Source: Candidatus Uhrbacteria bacterium
GTDB taxonomy: Bacteria; Patescibacteriota; Patescibacteriia; JACQSD01
Length of the DNA stretch: 18,179 bases
Reading direction: 5' to 3'
Assembly: GCA_016206165.1 (NCBI GenBank)
Contig: JACQSD010000021.1
Coordinates: 1-18,179 of the forward strand
Shown here: one piece after another, positions 6,892 through 14,396 of the stretch
Layout: every line of letters begins with the position of its first letter
Numbering within the stretch: position 1 is the stretch's first letter
Program-made: the position numbers and the translations under genes
The notes under the pieces: generated by a model
Told to the model about the DNA's origin: nothing
Databases searched by the model: none
What the model saw: only the letters and a program-made list of their open reading frames with translations

Positions 6892-7455
6892 CTATGGGAG
6901 ACTATATGTGCGAAAGGTAAATTGCTGACGTGTATTCTGTGGGCGGAAGCCTGCGGCCACAAGATCAAGAAGCGGTAATTGCTGCTCCATGATGAGCAAA
7001 AACTGTTTCCATTGCACATATCCCTTCCCAACAAGACTCACCTGCACAAGCGCTGATCGTTGATCTGCACGATCCCCTCCTTTCACTGGCGGCACTTCCT
7101 GTATTGAAAAAGAATCTAAAGAAAAGCCAGCGCGTTCTGCGACTCGCGCAACAAGAAAGAGGAGTGGCGAGAATGCAGTTTCTTTTGGGAGCAATGATTC
7201 GACGAGCGCCACACGTGCAGGGGGGAGCGATGTATACCCAGCGAGCGCAACCTTCAGCTGCGCAATTTGCGCAGTGACCGTACGAATATCCGCTTCACGA
7301 GTGGCGAGTTGCGAACGTGTATATTGGCGAAGACGTTCATACTCTGGGAACACAAAGAACAGTGCACCGAGCCCAATGAGCACGAATTCAAAAATGAGAA
7401 GCACCCATATCCAATATCGTTGCAGTATCTGTACAATGGTCGCTGATACGGTCAT
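6892..7455 (-). CDS. pilO: PilO-like pilus alignment protein
   Basis: A 187-residue bitopic inner-membrane protein. It has a short cytoplasmic N-terminus, a membrane helix at about residues 15-36, a coiled-coil at about 38-72 and a C-terminal domain (about 90-187) of the ferredoxin-like type seen in PilO. PilO dimerises with PilN and links PilM to PilP, placing the machine across the cell envelope. It starts 6 bases after the pilN stop, in line with coupled translation. Sequence motifs are weak in this family, so the call rests on architecture, length and position between pilN and the pilP-like gene. Confidence 0.8.
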   Translation of the reverse strand: MTVSATIVQILQRYWIWVLLIFEFVLIGLGALFFVFPEYERLRQYTRSQLATREADIRTVTAQIAQLKVALAGYTSLPPARVALVESLLPKETAFSPLLFLVARVAERAGFSLDSFSIQEVPPVKGGDRADQRSALVQVSLVGKGYVQWKQFLLIMEQQLPLLDLVAAGFRPQNTRQQFTFRTYSLP

Positions 7456-7460
7456 ACGTT

Positions 7461-8396
7461 TTATTGTGACGGAAGTGGCCGATGGAACACTGCTGGTACA
7501 AAATCGAGTGTCACGTCAAAACTATACATTGGCGATGTAAATTCTGGGCGCTCTTGACGTGCGATTGATGTGACACCGACCGATGCGACAATCGCACGCA
7601 TGCTCACCCAATGGAGCAATTGCCCCACCACCGCGGGTATATCGAGGGCAACCACTTCAACGGAAACTCGATTTTCTTCAGGACGTATTGCAATATTCGT
7701 GAGCTGAATCTTCCCGTATGTTTCTCGTTCAAGAAATTCAATAAATGTTCCTGTGTATGGGTGTCCATTGAGCAGTTGCTTGGCTTGTCGAAGACGATGA
7801 CCAAGGTTTGTCATTGCAGCCATCGATTGCTGTACTTGTGCATGTTCCCCTCGCAGGGTCGCAACGGTGCGGTCGATCTCTTCCGCACGGGTTGCGCGCT
7901 CATCAGCAGTTTTGCGGATCATGAGCCATCCACCAATGAGAAGCGTCATGGTTGTACCAAGCACAATCGCACTTGTGGTTGCGATATGAAACAGCGATGG
8001 TGCACGCACGCTGCCTCCATTTTCTCGACGTGTCATCAGATTCACATCGAGCCCTGGAGGCGCAGCGGGAGATGCCGAGACAACGGTGGTTGCTCCACGC
8101 GACGCCTCCACATTCCCCTTCCTTAGAGAAGAAAACCATTGGAGAAACGTCGCCCATAGTGATCGTGAAGGAGTTTGCTGCGCACGCGGCGGAGACTTTT
8201 GTGCTGGTTTGGGTGGAAGTTGTGGTGCTGGCGCCGCGCGAGGTGCGGTACGGAATGATGGTTGTTCGTGTGTTACCCCTTTCGATAATGTTGGTTCTCG
8301 CCACGTAAAAGGTGGGGGCACCGGTTTTGGTGTCGCCTGTCGATCCTCTGCTTCTTTCCTCCGAAATTCGTCAGGGAGAAGATTAATATCGGACAG
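7461..8396 (-). CDS. pilN: PilN-like pilus alignment protein, probable non-AUG start
   Basis: An inner-membrane PilN-like protein that should bind PilM through an N-terminal INLLP motif. The first conventional in-frame start is GTG at 8321 (286 residues), but that drops the motif: the open frame just upstream reads SDINLLPDEFRRKE (about 8355-8393), ending 25 codons before that GTG. The best fitting start is CTG at 8394-8396 (311 residues); ATT at 8385-8387 is another candidate. No in-frame ATG, GTG or TTG exists between the pilM stop and 8321. After the motif come a proline-rich linker, a second PilN-like motif LDVNLM, a membrane helix (about residues 138-160 from CTG), a coiled-coil and a C-terminal ferredoxin-like domain. 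The frame is also continuous with pilM except for a single TAA. Confidence 0.82.
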   Translation of the reverse strand: MSDINLLPDEFRRKEAEDRQATPKPVPPPFTWREPTLSKGVTHEQPSFRTAPRAAPAPQLPPKPAQKSPPRAQQTPSRSLWATFLQWFSSLRKGNVEASRGATTVVSASPAAPPGLDVNLMTRRENGGSVRAPSLFHIATTSAIVLGTTMTLLIGGWLMIRKTADERATRAEEIDRTVATLRGEHAQVQQSMAAMTNLGHRLRQAKQLLNGHPYTGTFIEFLERETYGKIQLTNIAIRPEENRVSVEVVALDIPAVVGQLLHWVSMRAIVASVGVTSIARQERPEFTSPMYSFDVTLDFVPAVFHRPLPSQ

Positions 8397-8399
8397 AAC

Positions 8400-8471
8400 A
8401 CGATGCGAATCTACGAATACATCCGAATGCTCCGAATTCGCGGCATTCGCAAATGATTTGTGGTATTCGCA
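8400..8471. repeat. Low-complexity CGAAT/ATTCG repeat at the pilM-pilN junction
   Basis: Repeated CGAAT and ATTCG words at roughly 8-11 base intervals fill the gap between pilM and the INLLP-coding segment of pilN. The region is stop-free in the pilN frame. It resembles the other low-complexity insertions here but is more degenerate. Confidence 0.5.
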
Positions 8472-9569
8472 TTATAATTTCACTTCTATCTCTCGTAGTG
8501 CCAATCCAATGGGTATTGCAAATGATCCCGCAAGTGTATCGAGTACCGGTTTTAATTCGACTGGATATGCAACGCGTGCCCATGGATCTTGAACGAGTGC
8601 GTTGATATTAAGTTTTGCGGTAAGCAATGTTGCAAGTCCAGAAAATTGTGCGCCGCCCCCGGTAAGGACAATCTTTTCTATCTTTCTCGTTTCTCCGAAA
8701 CCAGTAAGATCGGAGCGCTTATATTGTTCAACGAGATAGATCAATTCATTCACGAGTGGAGCACAGTGGAGCGTGAGCGCGTCTGTGGAGACCGTCTTCC
8801 CAGAAAGAAGATCCTGCTTCACAATTTCAGCCTCATGGATGGAGATATGGAGCTGTGTTGCAATTGATGTTGTCAACTTCGCTCCGCCGAACTCAATGGA
8901 CCGAGAGAGGACGGGAATTTGGTCGATGACAACCGCCATCGTTGTCGTCGACGCCCCAATGTCAACAACCATGACGGGCGCAACATCATTCCATAAGAGT
9001 GACCTGCCCAGGGCAAAAATCTCTGTCTCGAGACTCAACAGTTCAAGCCCGACGCCGCGAAAGATATTCATCGTACGCTCGACCAATTTTTTTGGCGCCG
9101 CAGTGAGAAACACATGGAGTGTCTCTTCTTTCTTCTGTTCGATCACTCCCGCGCCGCTCGGCAATGTGCCGGGAGCTGAAACTGTTTCCGATGATTTCCA
9201 TGTTTTAATCACTTTCGAATCAAGGATCATTTCTTCAATCGGGAGAGGAATGACTTTTTTTGCCTCCCACCGAATCGTTTCCGCAAGTTCTTTTTCGGAT
9301 AACTTTGGTAATGTGAGGAGTGATGAAAAAACGGAAAATGTTGGCAGGGCTCCAATCGCCTTTGTTGTCGTCGTCCGTGAACGCGCGAGCACCGAACGAA
9401 GCGCCGCAATGATCTCTTGTTCTTCACGCTTCGTCACGTCTGAAAGCACGCGGGGCGTTGGGACCACTTCATATCCATACGTCACGAGGCGCCCATGCCC
9501 GCGATCATTCTCGAGTTGAATCACTTTGACACCCTGTGAACCAATATCGACACCGAGGTACGAGGACAC
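8472..9569 (-). CDS. pilM: Type IV pilus assembly actin-like ATPase PilM
   Basis: The cytoplasmic actin-fold protein that binds ATP and the PilN N-terminus and couples the motor to the envelope part of the pilus machine. The 365-residue protein shows an N-terminal phosphate-1 loop (GVDIGSQGVKVIQL), a conserved LPTFSVFSSLLTLP segment, a phosphate-2 motif (VVDIGASTTTMAVV) and an adenosine motif (LTGGGAQFSGL) near the C-terminus. The start is GTG at 9569; no in-frame ATG is available upstream, where an octanucleotide repeat begins. It is the first gene of the leftward pilus locus, and its TAA is in the same frame as the pilN reading frame. Confidence 0.94.
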   Translation of the reverse strand: MSSYLGVDIGSQGVKVIQLENDRGHGRLVTYGYEVVPTPRVLSDVTKREEQEIIAALRSVLARSRTTTTKAIGALPTFSVFSSLLTLPKLSEKELAETIRWEAKKVIPLPIEEMILDSKVIKTWKSSETVSAPGTLPSGAGVIEQKKEETLHVFLTAAPKKLVERTMNIFRGVGLELLSLETEIFALGRSLLWNDVAPVMVVDIGASTTTMAVVIDQIPVLSRSIEFGGAKLTTSIATQLHISIHEAEIVKQDLLSGKTVSTDALTLHCAPLVNELIYLVEQYKRSDLTGFGETRKIEKIVLTGGGAQFSGLATLLTAKLNINALVQDPWARVAYPVELKPVLDTLAGSFAIPIGLALREIEVKL

Positions 9570-9570
9570 G

Positions 9571-9640
9571 AAGAGACGGAAGAACGGGTGAACAAAAGAA
9601 CAGGTCTTCAGTTCTTCGGTTCTTACGTCCTTTCGTTTTG
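9571..9640. repeat. Composite octanucleotide repeat, copy 3 (upstream of pilM)
   Basis: GGAAGAAC/GGGTGAAC words followed by GTTCTTCG/GTTCTTAC words, the same two-halved layout as 591-671 and 1808-1879. Here it is outside coding sequence, in the 5' leader of the pilus transcript. Confidence 0.75.
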
Positions 9641-9670
9641 ATATTTACTGTTATTTATGATACCATAAAT
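9638..9670. promoter_or_regulatory. Divergent control region with operator-like palindrome
   Basis: Between pilM (minus) and the 9690 gene (plus). ATTTATG and CATAAAT (9653-9659 and 9664-9670) form a perfect 7-bp inverted repeat around ATAC. For the plus strand, TTGATA (9638-9643), 17 bases, then TACCAT (9661-9666) is a possible promoter that would place the palindrome over its -10. The minus-strand promoter could not be assigned. Confidence 0.4.
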
Positions 9671-9689
9671 CCACTGAAGTAACCACACT

Positions 9690-10370
9690 ATGGCTCCTGC
9701 AACCGCGGAAATCGAAGCAAAACGGGCAGCACTGCTTGGTGCATCGTGGAACCAAGCGCAATTAGCTACCCGATCTGCCGCAGACGCAGTGCGGCAGGCG
9801 GGGTTCGCAGTACGCGAAGAGAGTGAAAAAGTAAAAGCGGCGGAAAAAGAAATAGCGACGCAGGAATTTTATGAAAGTGTCAATAAGGCGCGTGCTGCCG
9901 TTGCAATAAGTGAGGGCGGACCAGTGGCTGCAGAGGAACAAGAAAAGCAAGAACCAACCGCGCAAGAGCGCCTCCTTCAATATCCAGGGGCGATCGCTTT
10001 ACAAAATTCAATTCGCGCAGCGCTCACCGGGGTAGGGATTATATGGACAATTGTTTATGCAAATTTTCATGGGATTGGTCGTATTTTTAAAAAAACATAT
10101 TTCTGTGCGTTCGGGGAAGAATGGACATTTACGAGAACTCCTGAATTAGAAGGAAAGGCTCCTCCAGAACCATCGGGAATTACCAGAGCGGTTGGCTGGC
10201 TCGAATTACTCATACTTATTGCGATCGATCTCTCAATCCTCATTAGCATACTACAACAATTCGCTCTGATGACTGTCCTCGTGTCTGCAGTCATTCACCC
10301 ATGGGACACATTCAAACAAATGGGATTTGAGCCATTCATAACTATTTGGGATTTAGTGACGGGATCGTAG
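9690..10370 (+). CDS. Unrecognised membrane protein with N-terminal coiled-coil
   Basis: A 226-residue protein whose family I do not recognise. Residues 1-95 are Ala/Glu/Lys/Gln-rich and probably helical or coiled-coil. One hydrophobic segment lies at about 108-127 and a longer one at about 168-203 that could span once or twice. Between them is a polar loop (FKKTYFCAFGEEWTFTRTPELEG). There is no clear signal peptide, so the N-terminal helix is probably cytoplasmic. It is the first gene of a rightward cluster and is followed after 6 bases by the beta-propeller gene. Its link with membrane and exported proteins, and the T4SS-pilin-like protein downstream, suggests an envelope complex, but this is inference. 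Confidence 0.75.
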   Translation: MAPATAEIEAKRAALLGASWNQAQLATRSAADAVRQAGFAVREESEKVKAAEKEIATQEFYESVNKARAAVAISEGGPVAAEEQEKQEPTAQERLLQYPGAIALQNSIRAALTGVGIIWTIVYANFHGIGRIFKKTYFCAFGEEWTFTRTPELEGKAPPEPSGITRAVGWLELLILIAIDLSILISILQQFALMTVLVSAVIHPWDTFKQMGFEPFITIWDLVTGS

Positions 10371-10376
10371 ATTATT

Positions 10377-11618
10377 ATGTGGATTGGTTCCGTAGAAATT
10401 ACATGGAAAAAAATTGCACTCGTCATTGGAGTGATCCTTGGTGTTCTTCTCATCATCTGGTTCATTTGGTGGCTCCTCCAACCACAACAAGGCGTGCCCC
10501 CACCTGCACAACCTCCACTGATCGGTGGCCCTGGATTACCAGAGCGAAGACCGGGTGGACCGCGCCAGCCATTGCCGCCAGGAGTTCCACCAGAGCCAGA
10601 AGAACCAGGGCAGCCATCGCAGCCATCCCAAATTGCCGATGGAGGGCTGACTACTGTTGATCACCTCACGAGCGATCCTGTCACTCAATTTACGCTCGCG
10701 GGAGACGGAAAAACTCCGGTTGTCTACAACCCAAAAGAAGGGCTCTTCTATCGGATCACGCCCGATGGAACAGTGACTCCACTTTCATCACGCATCTTCC
10801 GCGACGTTGAGAACGTCGCATGGGCAAAAGGCGCCACAAAGGGCATTCTCGAATTCCCCGATGGAGCAAATATCCTTTATAATTTTGCGACAGACACACA
10901 GGTAACCCTTCCACGCGAATGGCAAAATTTTTCTTTCTCCCCAGAAGGGGGGTCAATCGCGTTTAAGAGTTTAGGAAGACGTGATGAAGATCGCTGGCTC
11001 GCCATCGCAAACCCTGATGGATCCGGAGCAGAGCGTATCGAACACCTTGGGTTTAAAGATAATAAGGTGAACGTCGCATGGTCGCCAAATAATCAAGTGG
11101 TCGCGACATTCCCTGAATCACAAACAGGAAACGACCAAGAAGTCTATTTCATTGGTCGGCACCAAGAAAATTTCTTGTCGCTCCCAATTGAAGGGCGTGG
11201 TTTTCGATCGCAGTGGTCGCCCGATGGATCGCACCTTCTCTACAGTACGTATCCGATCGGCGGCGGTTCACGCCCGCAACTTTCCATTGCGAGTGCAGAG
11301 GGCGATGCAATCGGAGACACAAATATTGACCTTGGGCTTGAGACATGGCCAGAAAAGTGCGTCTTTCAAAACACAACTGTACTCATCTGTGCAGTTCCCA
11401 CGGAACTTCCCGATGGCGCTGGGCTCTTCCCGAAAGTTGCCGATGCGATCCCTGACCAATTCGTCCGCGTTGATCTCCAAACAGGAACAAAGACGATCCT
11501 TGCAACTCCGGCATCGAATACAACTGCCGATCACTTAGTGCTCTCCGATGATGGGAAGTATCTTTTCTTCACGAACAAACGAACAGGGATCTTAGAACGG
11601 ATGCAATTACGTCCATGA
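10377..11618 (+). CDS. Membrane-anchored TolB/WD40-like beta-propeller protein
   Basis: A 413-residue protein with an N-terminal membrane anchor (about residues 13-35), a proline/glycine-rich spacer (about 37-85) and a propeller of about six blades. The blade signatures are visible as FSPEGGSIAFKS, AWSPNNQVVATF, QWSPDGSHLLYS and LSDDGKYLFFTN, the usual TolB/PD40 style. The anchor and spacer predict an extracytoplasmic propeller, probably for protein binding or scaffolding; no catalytic residues were recognised. The start ATG at 10377 lies 6 bases after the previous stop, and its TGA overlaps the start of the DsbA-like gene (ATGA, 11615-11618), so these form one operon. Confidence 0.82.
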   Translation: MWIGSVEITWKKIALVIGVILGVLLIIWFIWWLLQPQQGVPPPAQPPLIGGPGLPERRPGGPRQPLPPGVPPEPEEPGQPSQPSQIADGGLTTVDHLTSDPVTQFTLAGDGKTPVVYNPKEGLFYRITPDGTVTPLSSRIFRDVENVAWAKGATKGILEFPDGANILYNFATDTQVTLPREWQNFSFSPEGGSIAFKSLGRRDEDRWLAIANPDGSGAERIEHLGFKDNKVNVAWSPNNQVVATFPESQTGNDQEVYFIGRHQENFLSLPIEGRGFRSQWSPDGSHLLYSTYPIGGGSRPQLSIASAEGDAIGDTNIDLGLETWPEKCVFQNTTVLICAVPTELPDGAGLFPKVADAIPDQFVRVDLQTGTKTILATPASNTTADHLVLSDDGKYLFFTNKRTGILERMQLRP

Positions 11619-12280
11619 AAACCTGGCAATTCATTCTTATCCTGATCCTCCTCTGTGGCCTCGGCATTTTCCTTCTCTTGATTTTTCTTGGCTATGTATT
11701 GAAAATCCCTAAAAAGGAAACAGGAAGCACACGATCGGCAACCGTACCACCATCGATGAGTACTCCACGCATTGATCCCGCTCGTGATACGATCATGGGG
11801 AGCCGGACGGCTCCAGTCACGATCGTCGCGTACATGGACTTTGGATGCGCACACTGTACATCAATGAGTACAATACTCGATACATTACTCGCGCGAGAAA
11901 AAGAAGCCGTCCGTCTTGTCTGGAAAGACGTCCCACGCCTCACACAACAAGGTTCCATCGACGCACATGTGGCTGGCCGCTGCGCCCATGAACAAAATCG
12001 ATTTGCAGACTACCGACGACTCCTCTACGAACGGCAACCAAACTTTTCTTCAGTGCAACTCCGCACATACGCAACAACGCTTGGGTTGAATCTTCCCCGC
12101 TTTACCGCCTGCCAAGAACGCGAAGATCACCGCACACAATTCGGGGCAATTCGCGAAGAAGTCGATGCGCTTGGTCTCACCGGAACGCCGACAGTCTTTA
12201 TCAACAACAAACGCGTCGATGGAGAAGTATCTCTCGAGACACTGCAAAATATTATTAGCACAGCAAAGAATAAAAAATAA
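11615..12280 (+). CDS. DsbA-like thiol-disulfide oxidoreductase, membrane-anchored
   Basis: A thioredoxin-fold protein of the DsbA/Thioredoxin_4 type, expected to form or reshuffle disulfides in exported proteins. The 221-residue sequence has an N-terminal membrane helix (about 5-28), the motif APVTIVAYMDFGCAHC with active-site Cys78-Ala-His-Cys81, a helical insertion and the cis-Pro loop GLTGTPTVFINNK (Pro192). Two further cysteines (123, 166) may pair. It overlaps the propeller gene by ATGA and precedes a protein with eight exported cysteines. Several pilins in the divergent locus also have even cysteine numbers, so they are plausible substrates. No DsbB or VKOR partner is in the window. 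Confidence 0.92.
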   Translation: MKTWQFILILILLCGLGIFLLLIFLGYVLKIPKKETGSTRSATVPPSMSTPRIDPARDTIMGSRTAPVTIVAYMDFGCAHCTSMSTILDTLLAREKEAVRLVWKDVPRLTQQGSIDAHVAGRCAHEQNRFADYRRLLYERQPNFSSVQLRTYATTLGLNLPRFTACQEREDHRTQFGAIREEVDALGLTGTPTVFINNKRVDGEVSLETLQNIISTAKNKK

Positions 12281-12287
12281 TTTCTTC

Positions 12288-12350
12288 TTCGAGCGGAGCC
12301 CGGCGGAGTCGAGAAGTCAGTCCAATGTGCAGTTCTCGACAGGGCTCGAA
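12288..12350. repeat. Large imperfect hairpin element between dsbA-like and T4SS-pilin-like genes
   Basis: TTCGAGC (12288-12294) and GTCGAGAA (12308-12315) pair with TTCTCGAC (12333-12340) and GCTCGAA (12344-12350), leaving an unpaired 13-base bulge on the left. It is of the dispersed GC-rich repeat style. There is no U-run after it, so a terminator role is doubtful. Confidence 0.55.
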
Positions 12351-12370
12351 CAATAATCTTTTCCATACCT

Positions 12371-13582
12371 ATGTCCTCCCACGCACGCACCATCAGCAAT
12401 CGAGTCATCCGTGTTCTCATGCTCTGCATGCTCTTCGTTGTTATTGCCCCGTCAATCACACACGCAAACCAACACGAGAATTCGAAACAAGGTGATCTTG
12501 GAACAATTCCGACACGTCTGCAGGTGCCGATCCCTGGCCTCACCAAAAATGCTGCGGGAGATATTGATATCACATCGCGGACGCTCGCCGAATACATTAT
12601 TAAAATCTACAATTTTCTCCTCATGGCTTCGGTTGTGCTCGCAACGGTCATGCTTGTGTGGGGCGGGTTTATGTGGATGACCGCTGGCGGCGGAAGCGAA
12701 CGTATTGGCAAGGCGCAAGAATATATTTGGAACGCCATCGCCGGCCTCGTCATCCTCTTCGGCGCATATCTCATCTTGAGCATCGTGAACCCAGAACTCA
12801 CAACCCTAAAACCGCTCACGTTGCAGCAGATTAAACCAATGGCACTAGGATACTTCTGTGATGAGCGGCTCGCAGATAATGAAAAACTCAAACAAACAAA
12901 AAAAGGCGTCGCCGACAAACTGGAATTCCACTGGATCGACGGCAGAGAAGAGTCCTATGTGGCAACTCGTAATCCTCAAGTGGAATGGATCAGTGCGAAT
13001 CAAACAAAATGTGGTGCTGCCTATGAGGTAAGTGAGCTTCGGGACGGTACACGAAAAAAAGCTGGGGGGACACCATGTTTTGGGAAAGCCGGATGTCCAA
13101 CTAGAAATGTTTGTTCTCAAACGAAAAGTGGTCCACGCTGTGTCTTAGGAATGATCTCGGGACAAATAATCAAACCAACCAATCGTGGAGTGGATTACAT
13201 AAGTTTATACGAACTAGACAATAATATGGAGGACTCGGTCATGGCACAACTAAATACAAGTCCGTATGACACAACCTATGTATTGCGTAGAATCACAGAC
13301 CCTGTTGCAAATAAACTTTATTACATCGTAATTGAAATTAATGGGGGTGAGTGGTGGGATAACAATTACTACATCGGCAAAGGACCAAACGACACTAGTC
13401 GACGAATTTCATTCTCAAGCGATGACACAGAATGTTTTGTTGTAAACGATGCATTGAATAACATTAGAGAAAAAATTGACTGCGCAAAAGTATTATGGAC
13501 TAGTGCAGAGCTCAACAATGGTATTACACTTAACCTGGATATCATGGATCAGAACATATTTGGTGCTGGTCTTGGAGAGTAG
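12371..13582 (+). CDS. T4SS-pilin-like (VirB2-type) membrane protein with Cys-rich C-terminal domain
   Basis: A 403-residue exported membrane protein. A signal peptide (about 1-32, ending THA) precedes two helices at about 80-102 and 118-139, separated by GGGSERIGKAQEYIWNA. This two-helix core with a WGGFMWMTAGG-type first helix matches the T4SS_pilin/VirB2-like family common in CPR genomes. Most such proteins end soon after helix 2; this one continues for about 260 residues with eight cysteines (FCDERL, KCGA, PCFGK, GCPTR, VCSQ, RCVLG, ECFV, DCAK), a domain I do not recognise. Base composition falls in this part: by my count 37/60 and 31/60 G+C in 12661-12780, against 22/60, 23/60 and 19/60 in three later 60-base blocks. 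It follows the DsbA-like gene by 90 bases. Confidence 0.75.
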   Translation: MSSHARTISNRVIRVLMLCMLFVVIAPSITHANQHENSKQGDLGTIPTRLQVPIPGLTKNAAGDIDITSRTLAEYIIKIYNFLLMASVVLATVMLVWGGFMWMTAGGGSERIGKAQEYIWNAIAGLVILFGAYLILSIVNPELTTLKPLTLQQIKPMALGYFCDERLADNEKLKQTKKGVADKLEFHWIDGREESYVATRNPQVEWISANQTKCGAAYEVSELRDGTRKKAGGTPCFGKAGCPTRNVCSQTKSGPRCVLGMISGQIIKPTNRGVDYISLYELDNNMEDSVMAQLNTSPYDTTYVLRRITDPVANKLYYIVIEINGGEWWDNNYYIGKGPNDTSRRISFSSDDTECFVVNDALNNIREKIDCAKVLWTSAELNNGITLNLDIMDQNIFGAGLGE

Positions 13583-13590
13583 AAGATAAA

Positions 13591-13752
13591 ATGATAAAAC
13601 AGACGCTATACGAATGTGTAAACTGCGGTGCCCAGTCCAGCAAATGGTCTGGGCGCTGTTTGGATTGTGGAAAGTGGGGCACGATCGGAGAATCTCAAAT
13701 TTCCCACCGCCAAGGCGGGGCCCGCTACAGCGGAAAAATTCGGTGCGAATAA
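13591..13752 (+). pseudogene. radA 5' fragment (zinc-ribbon only)
   Basis: A 53-codon open frame beginning MIKQTLYECVNCGAQSSKW with the four cysteines of the RadA zinc ribbon (Cys9, 12, 23, 26), then running into GC-rich repeat sequence and a stop. Bases 13624-13681 match radA 14564-14621 with one mismatch in 58, while the flanks on both sides differ. No ATPase part follows. It is most simply a decayed radA copy whose core has been converted by the intact gene. It could instead be expressed as a small zinc-ribbon protein. Confidence 0.75.
13695..13737. repeat. GC-rich double-palindrome insertion in the radA fragment
   Basis: CCGCC-AA-GGCGG and CCGC-TACA-GCGG stand next to each other, flanked by AAATTT-like and AAAAATT sequence. 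The composition differs sharply from the surroundings. It seems to interrupt the radA fragment just after the zinc ribbon. Confidence 0.5.
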
Positions 13753-13769
13753 GCAAGAAATAAAATTCT

Positions 13770-13795
13770 AGAGATACGTTCTCTGTAATTTTTTT
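13770..13795 (+). terminator. Weak hairpin plus T-run after the radA fragment
   Basis: AGAGA and TCTCT form a 5-bp stem around TACGT, followed by GTAA and seven T residues. The stem is short, so termination is uncertain. The left part (13771-13786) matches 14 of 16 bases of one half of the palindrome in radA at 14865-14880. Confidence 0.3.
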
Positions 13796-13819
13796 GACGC
13801 ATAAGGTATGCTGTTGAGT

Positions 13820-14356
13820 ATGAACGTGCATGGACCGATCACTATTGGAAACCATGCCTATATCGACGGGCAAAATTTGTATATGAGCACGACAACGGCC
13901 GATGTGCCATGGCGTATTGATCTGGCACGGTTTCGCGTGTACTTGCGACAAAAATATCACGTTGAGAAAGCATATTATTTCTTGGGCTTTGTGCAAGAGG
14001 AACGTCAAGATCTGTACGACGAAATACAAGAAGCGGGGTTTATTTTAGTATTTCGTGAGCATAGTTCGGTCATGGTTGGAAAGAAAAAGGGGAATGTCGA
14101 TACGGACATTGTTTTTACGATCATGAAAAAACTGTATCGCAATGAGGCGTTTAAAAAAATTGTGCTCGTATCCGGCGATGGAGATTACAAGATGCTGGTT
14201 GATTTTTTGATTGAGGAAAAAAGATTTGAGAAGATTTTGTTTCCAGACCAGAAAAGAGCATCATCGTTATATAAAAAAATTACGAGACGGTATTTTGACG
14301 GTCTCGATAGAAACGGTGTGAAAGGAAAGATTGTGAAAATGAAAAGGGGGCCTTAG
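13820..14356 (+). CDS. NYN-domain (LabA/DUF88-type) putative ribonuclease
   Basis: A NYN-domain protein of the PIN-like nuclease fold, expected to be a metal-dependent RNase; the substrate is unknown. From the ATG at 13820 it has 178 residues. The acidic set is visible: AYIDGQNL (Asp16), KGNVDTDIVFTIMK (Asp94, Asp96) and LVSGDGDYKMLVDFL (Asp120, Asp122). The tail is Lys-rich. The frame is open from an ATG at 13808, but TATGCT at 13807-13812 could be a -10 box that makes 13820 a leaderless start, and the domain begins soon after it. The stop lies inside a terminator hairpin. A near-consensus promoter on the opposite strand starts just downstream. There is no toxin-antitoxin partner gene. Confidence 0.85.
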   Translation: MNVHGPITIGNHAYIDGQNLYMSTTTADVPWRIDLARFRVYLRQKYHVEKAYYFLGFVQEERQDLYDEIQEAGFILVFREHSSVMVGKKKGNVDTDIVFTIMKKLYRNEAFKKIVLVSGDGDYKMLVDFLIEEKRFEKILFPDQKRASSLYKKITRRYFDGLDRNGVKGKIVKMKRGP

Positions 14357-14382
14357 GTAATTAACCGTTTGGGCCCCTTTTC
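14341..14382 (+). terminator. Terminator overlapping the NYN gene stop (possibly bidirectional)
   Basis: GAAAAGGGG-G-CC (one bulged G) pairs with GGCCCCTTTTC to make an 11-bp stem, with the TAG stop in the loop. Each strand ends in a T-containing arm, so it could work both ways. It should end the NYN mRNA and may stop leftward transcripts from the 14397-14425 promoter. Confidence 0.65.
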
Positions 14383-14396
14383 GTCGTGATACTTTT

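Noticed and set aside
8773..9519. 248-codon plus-strand open frame opposite pilM
   Set aside because: Antisense to pilM, low-complexity Ser/Val/Thr translation, no recognisable domain or control signal.
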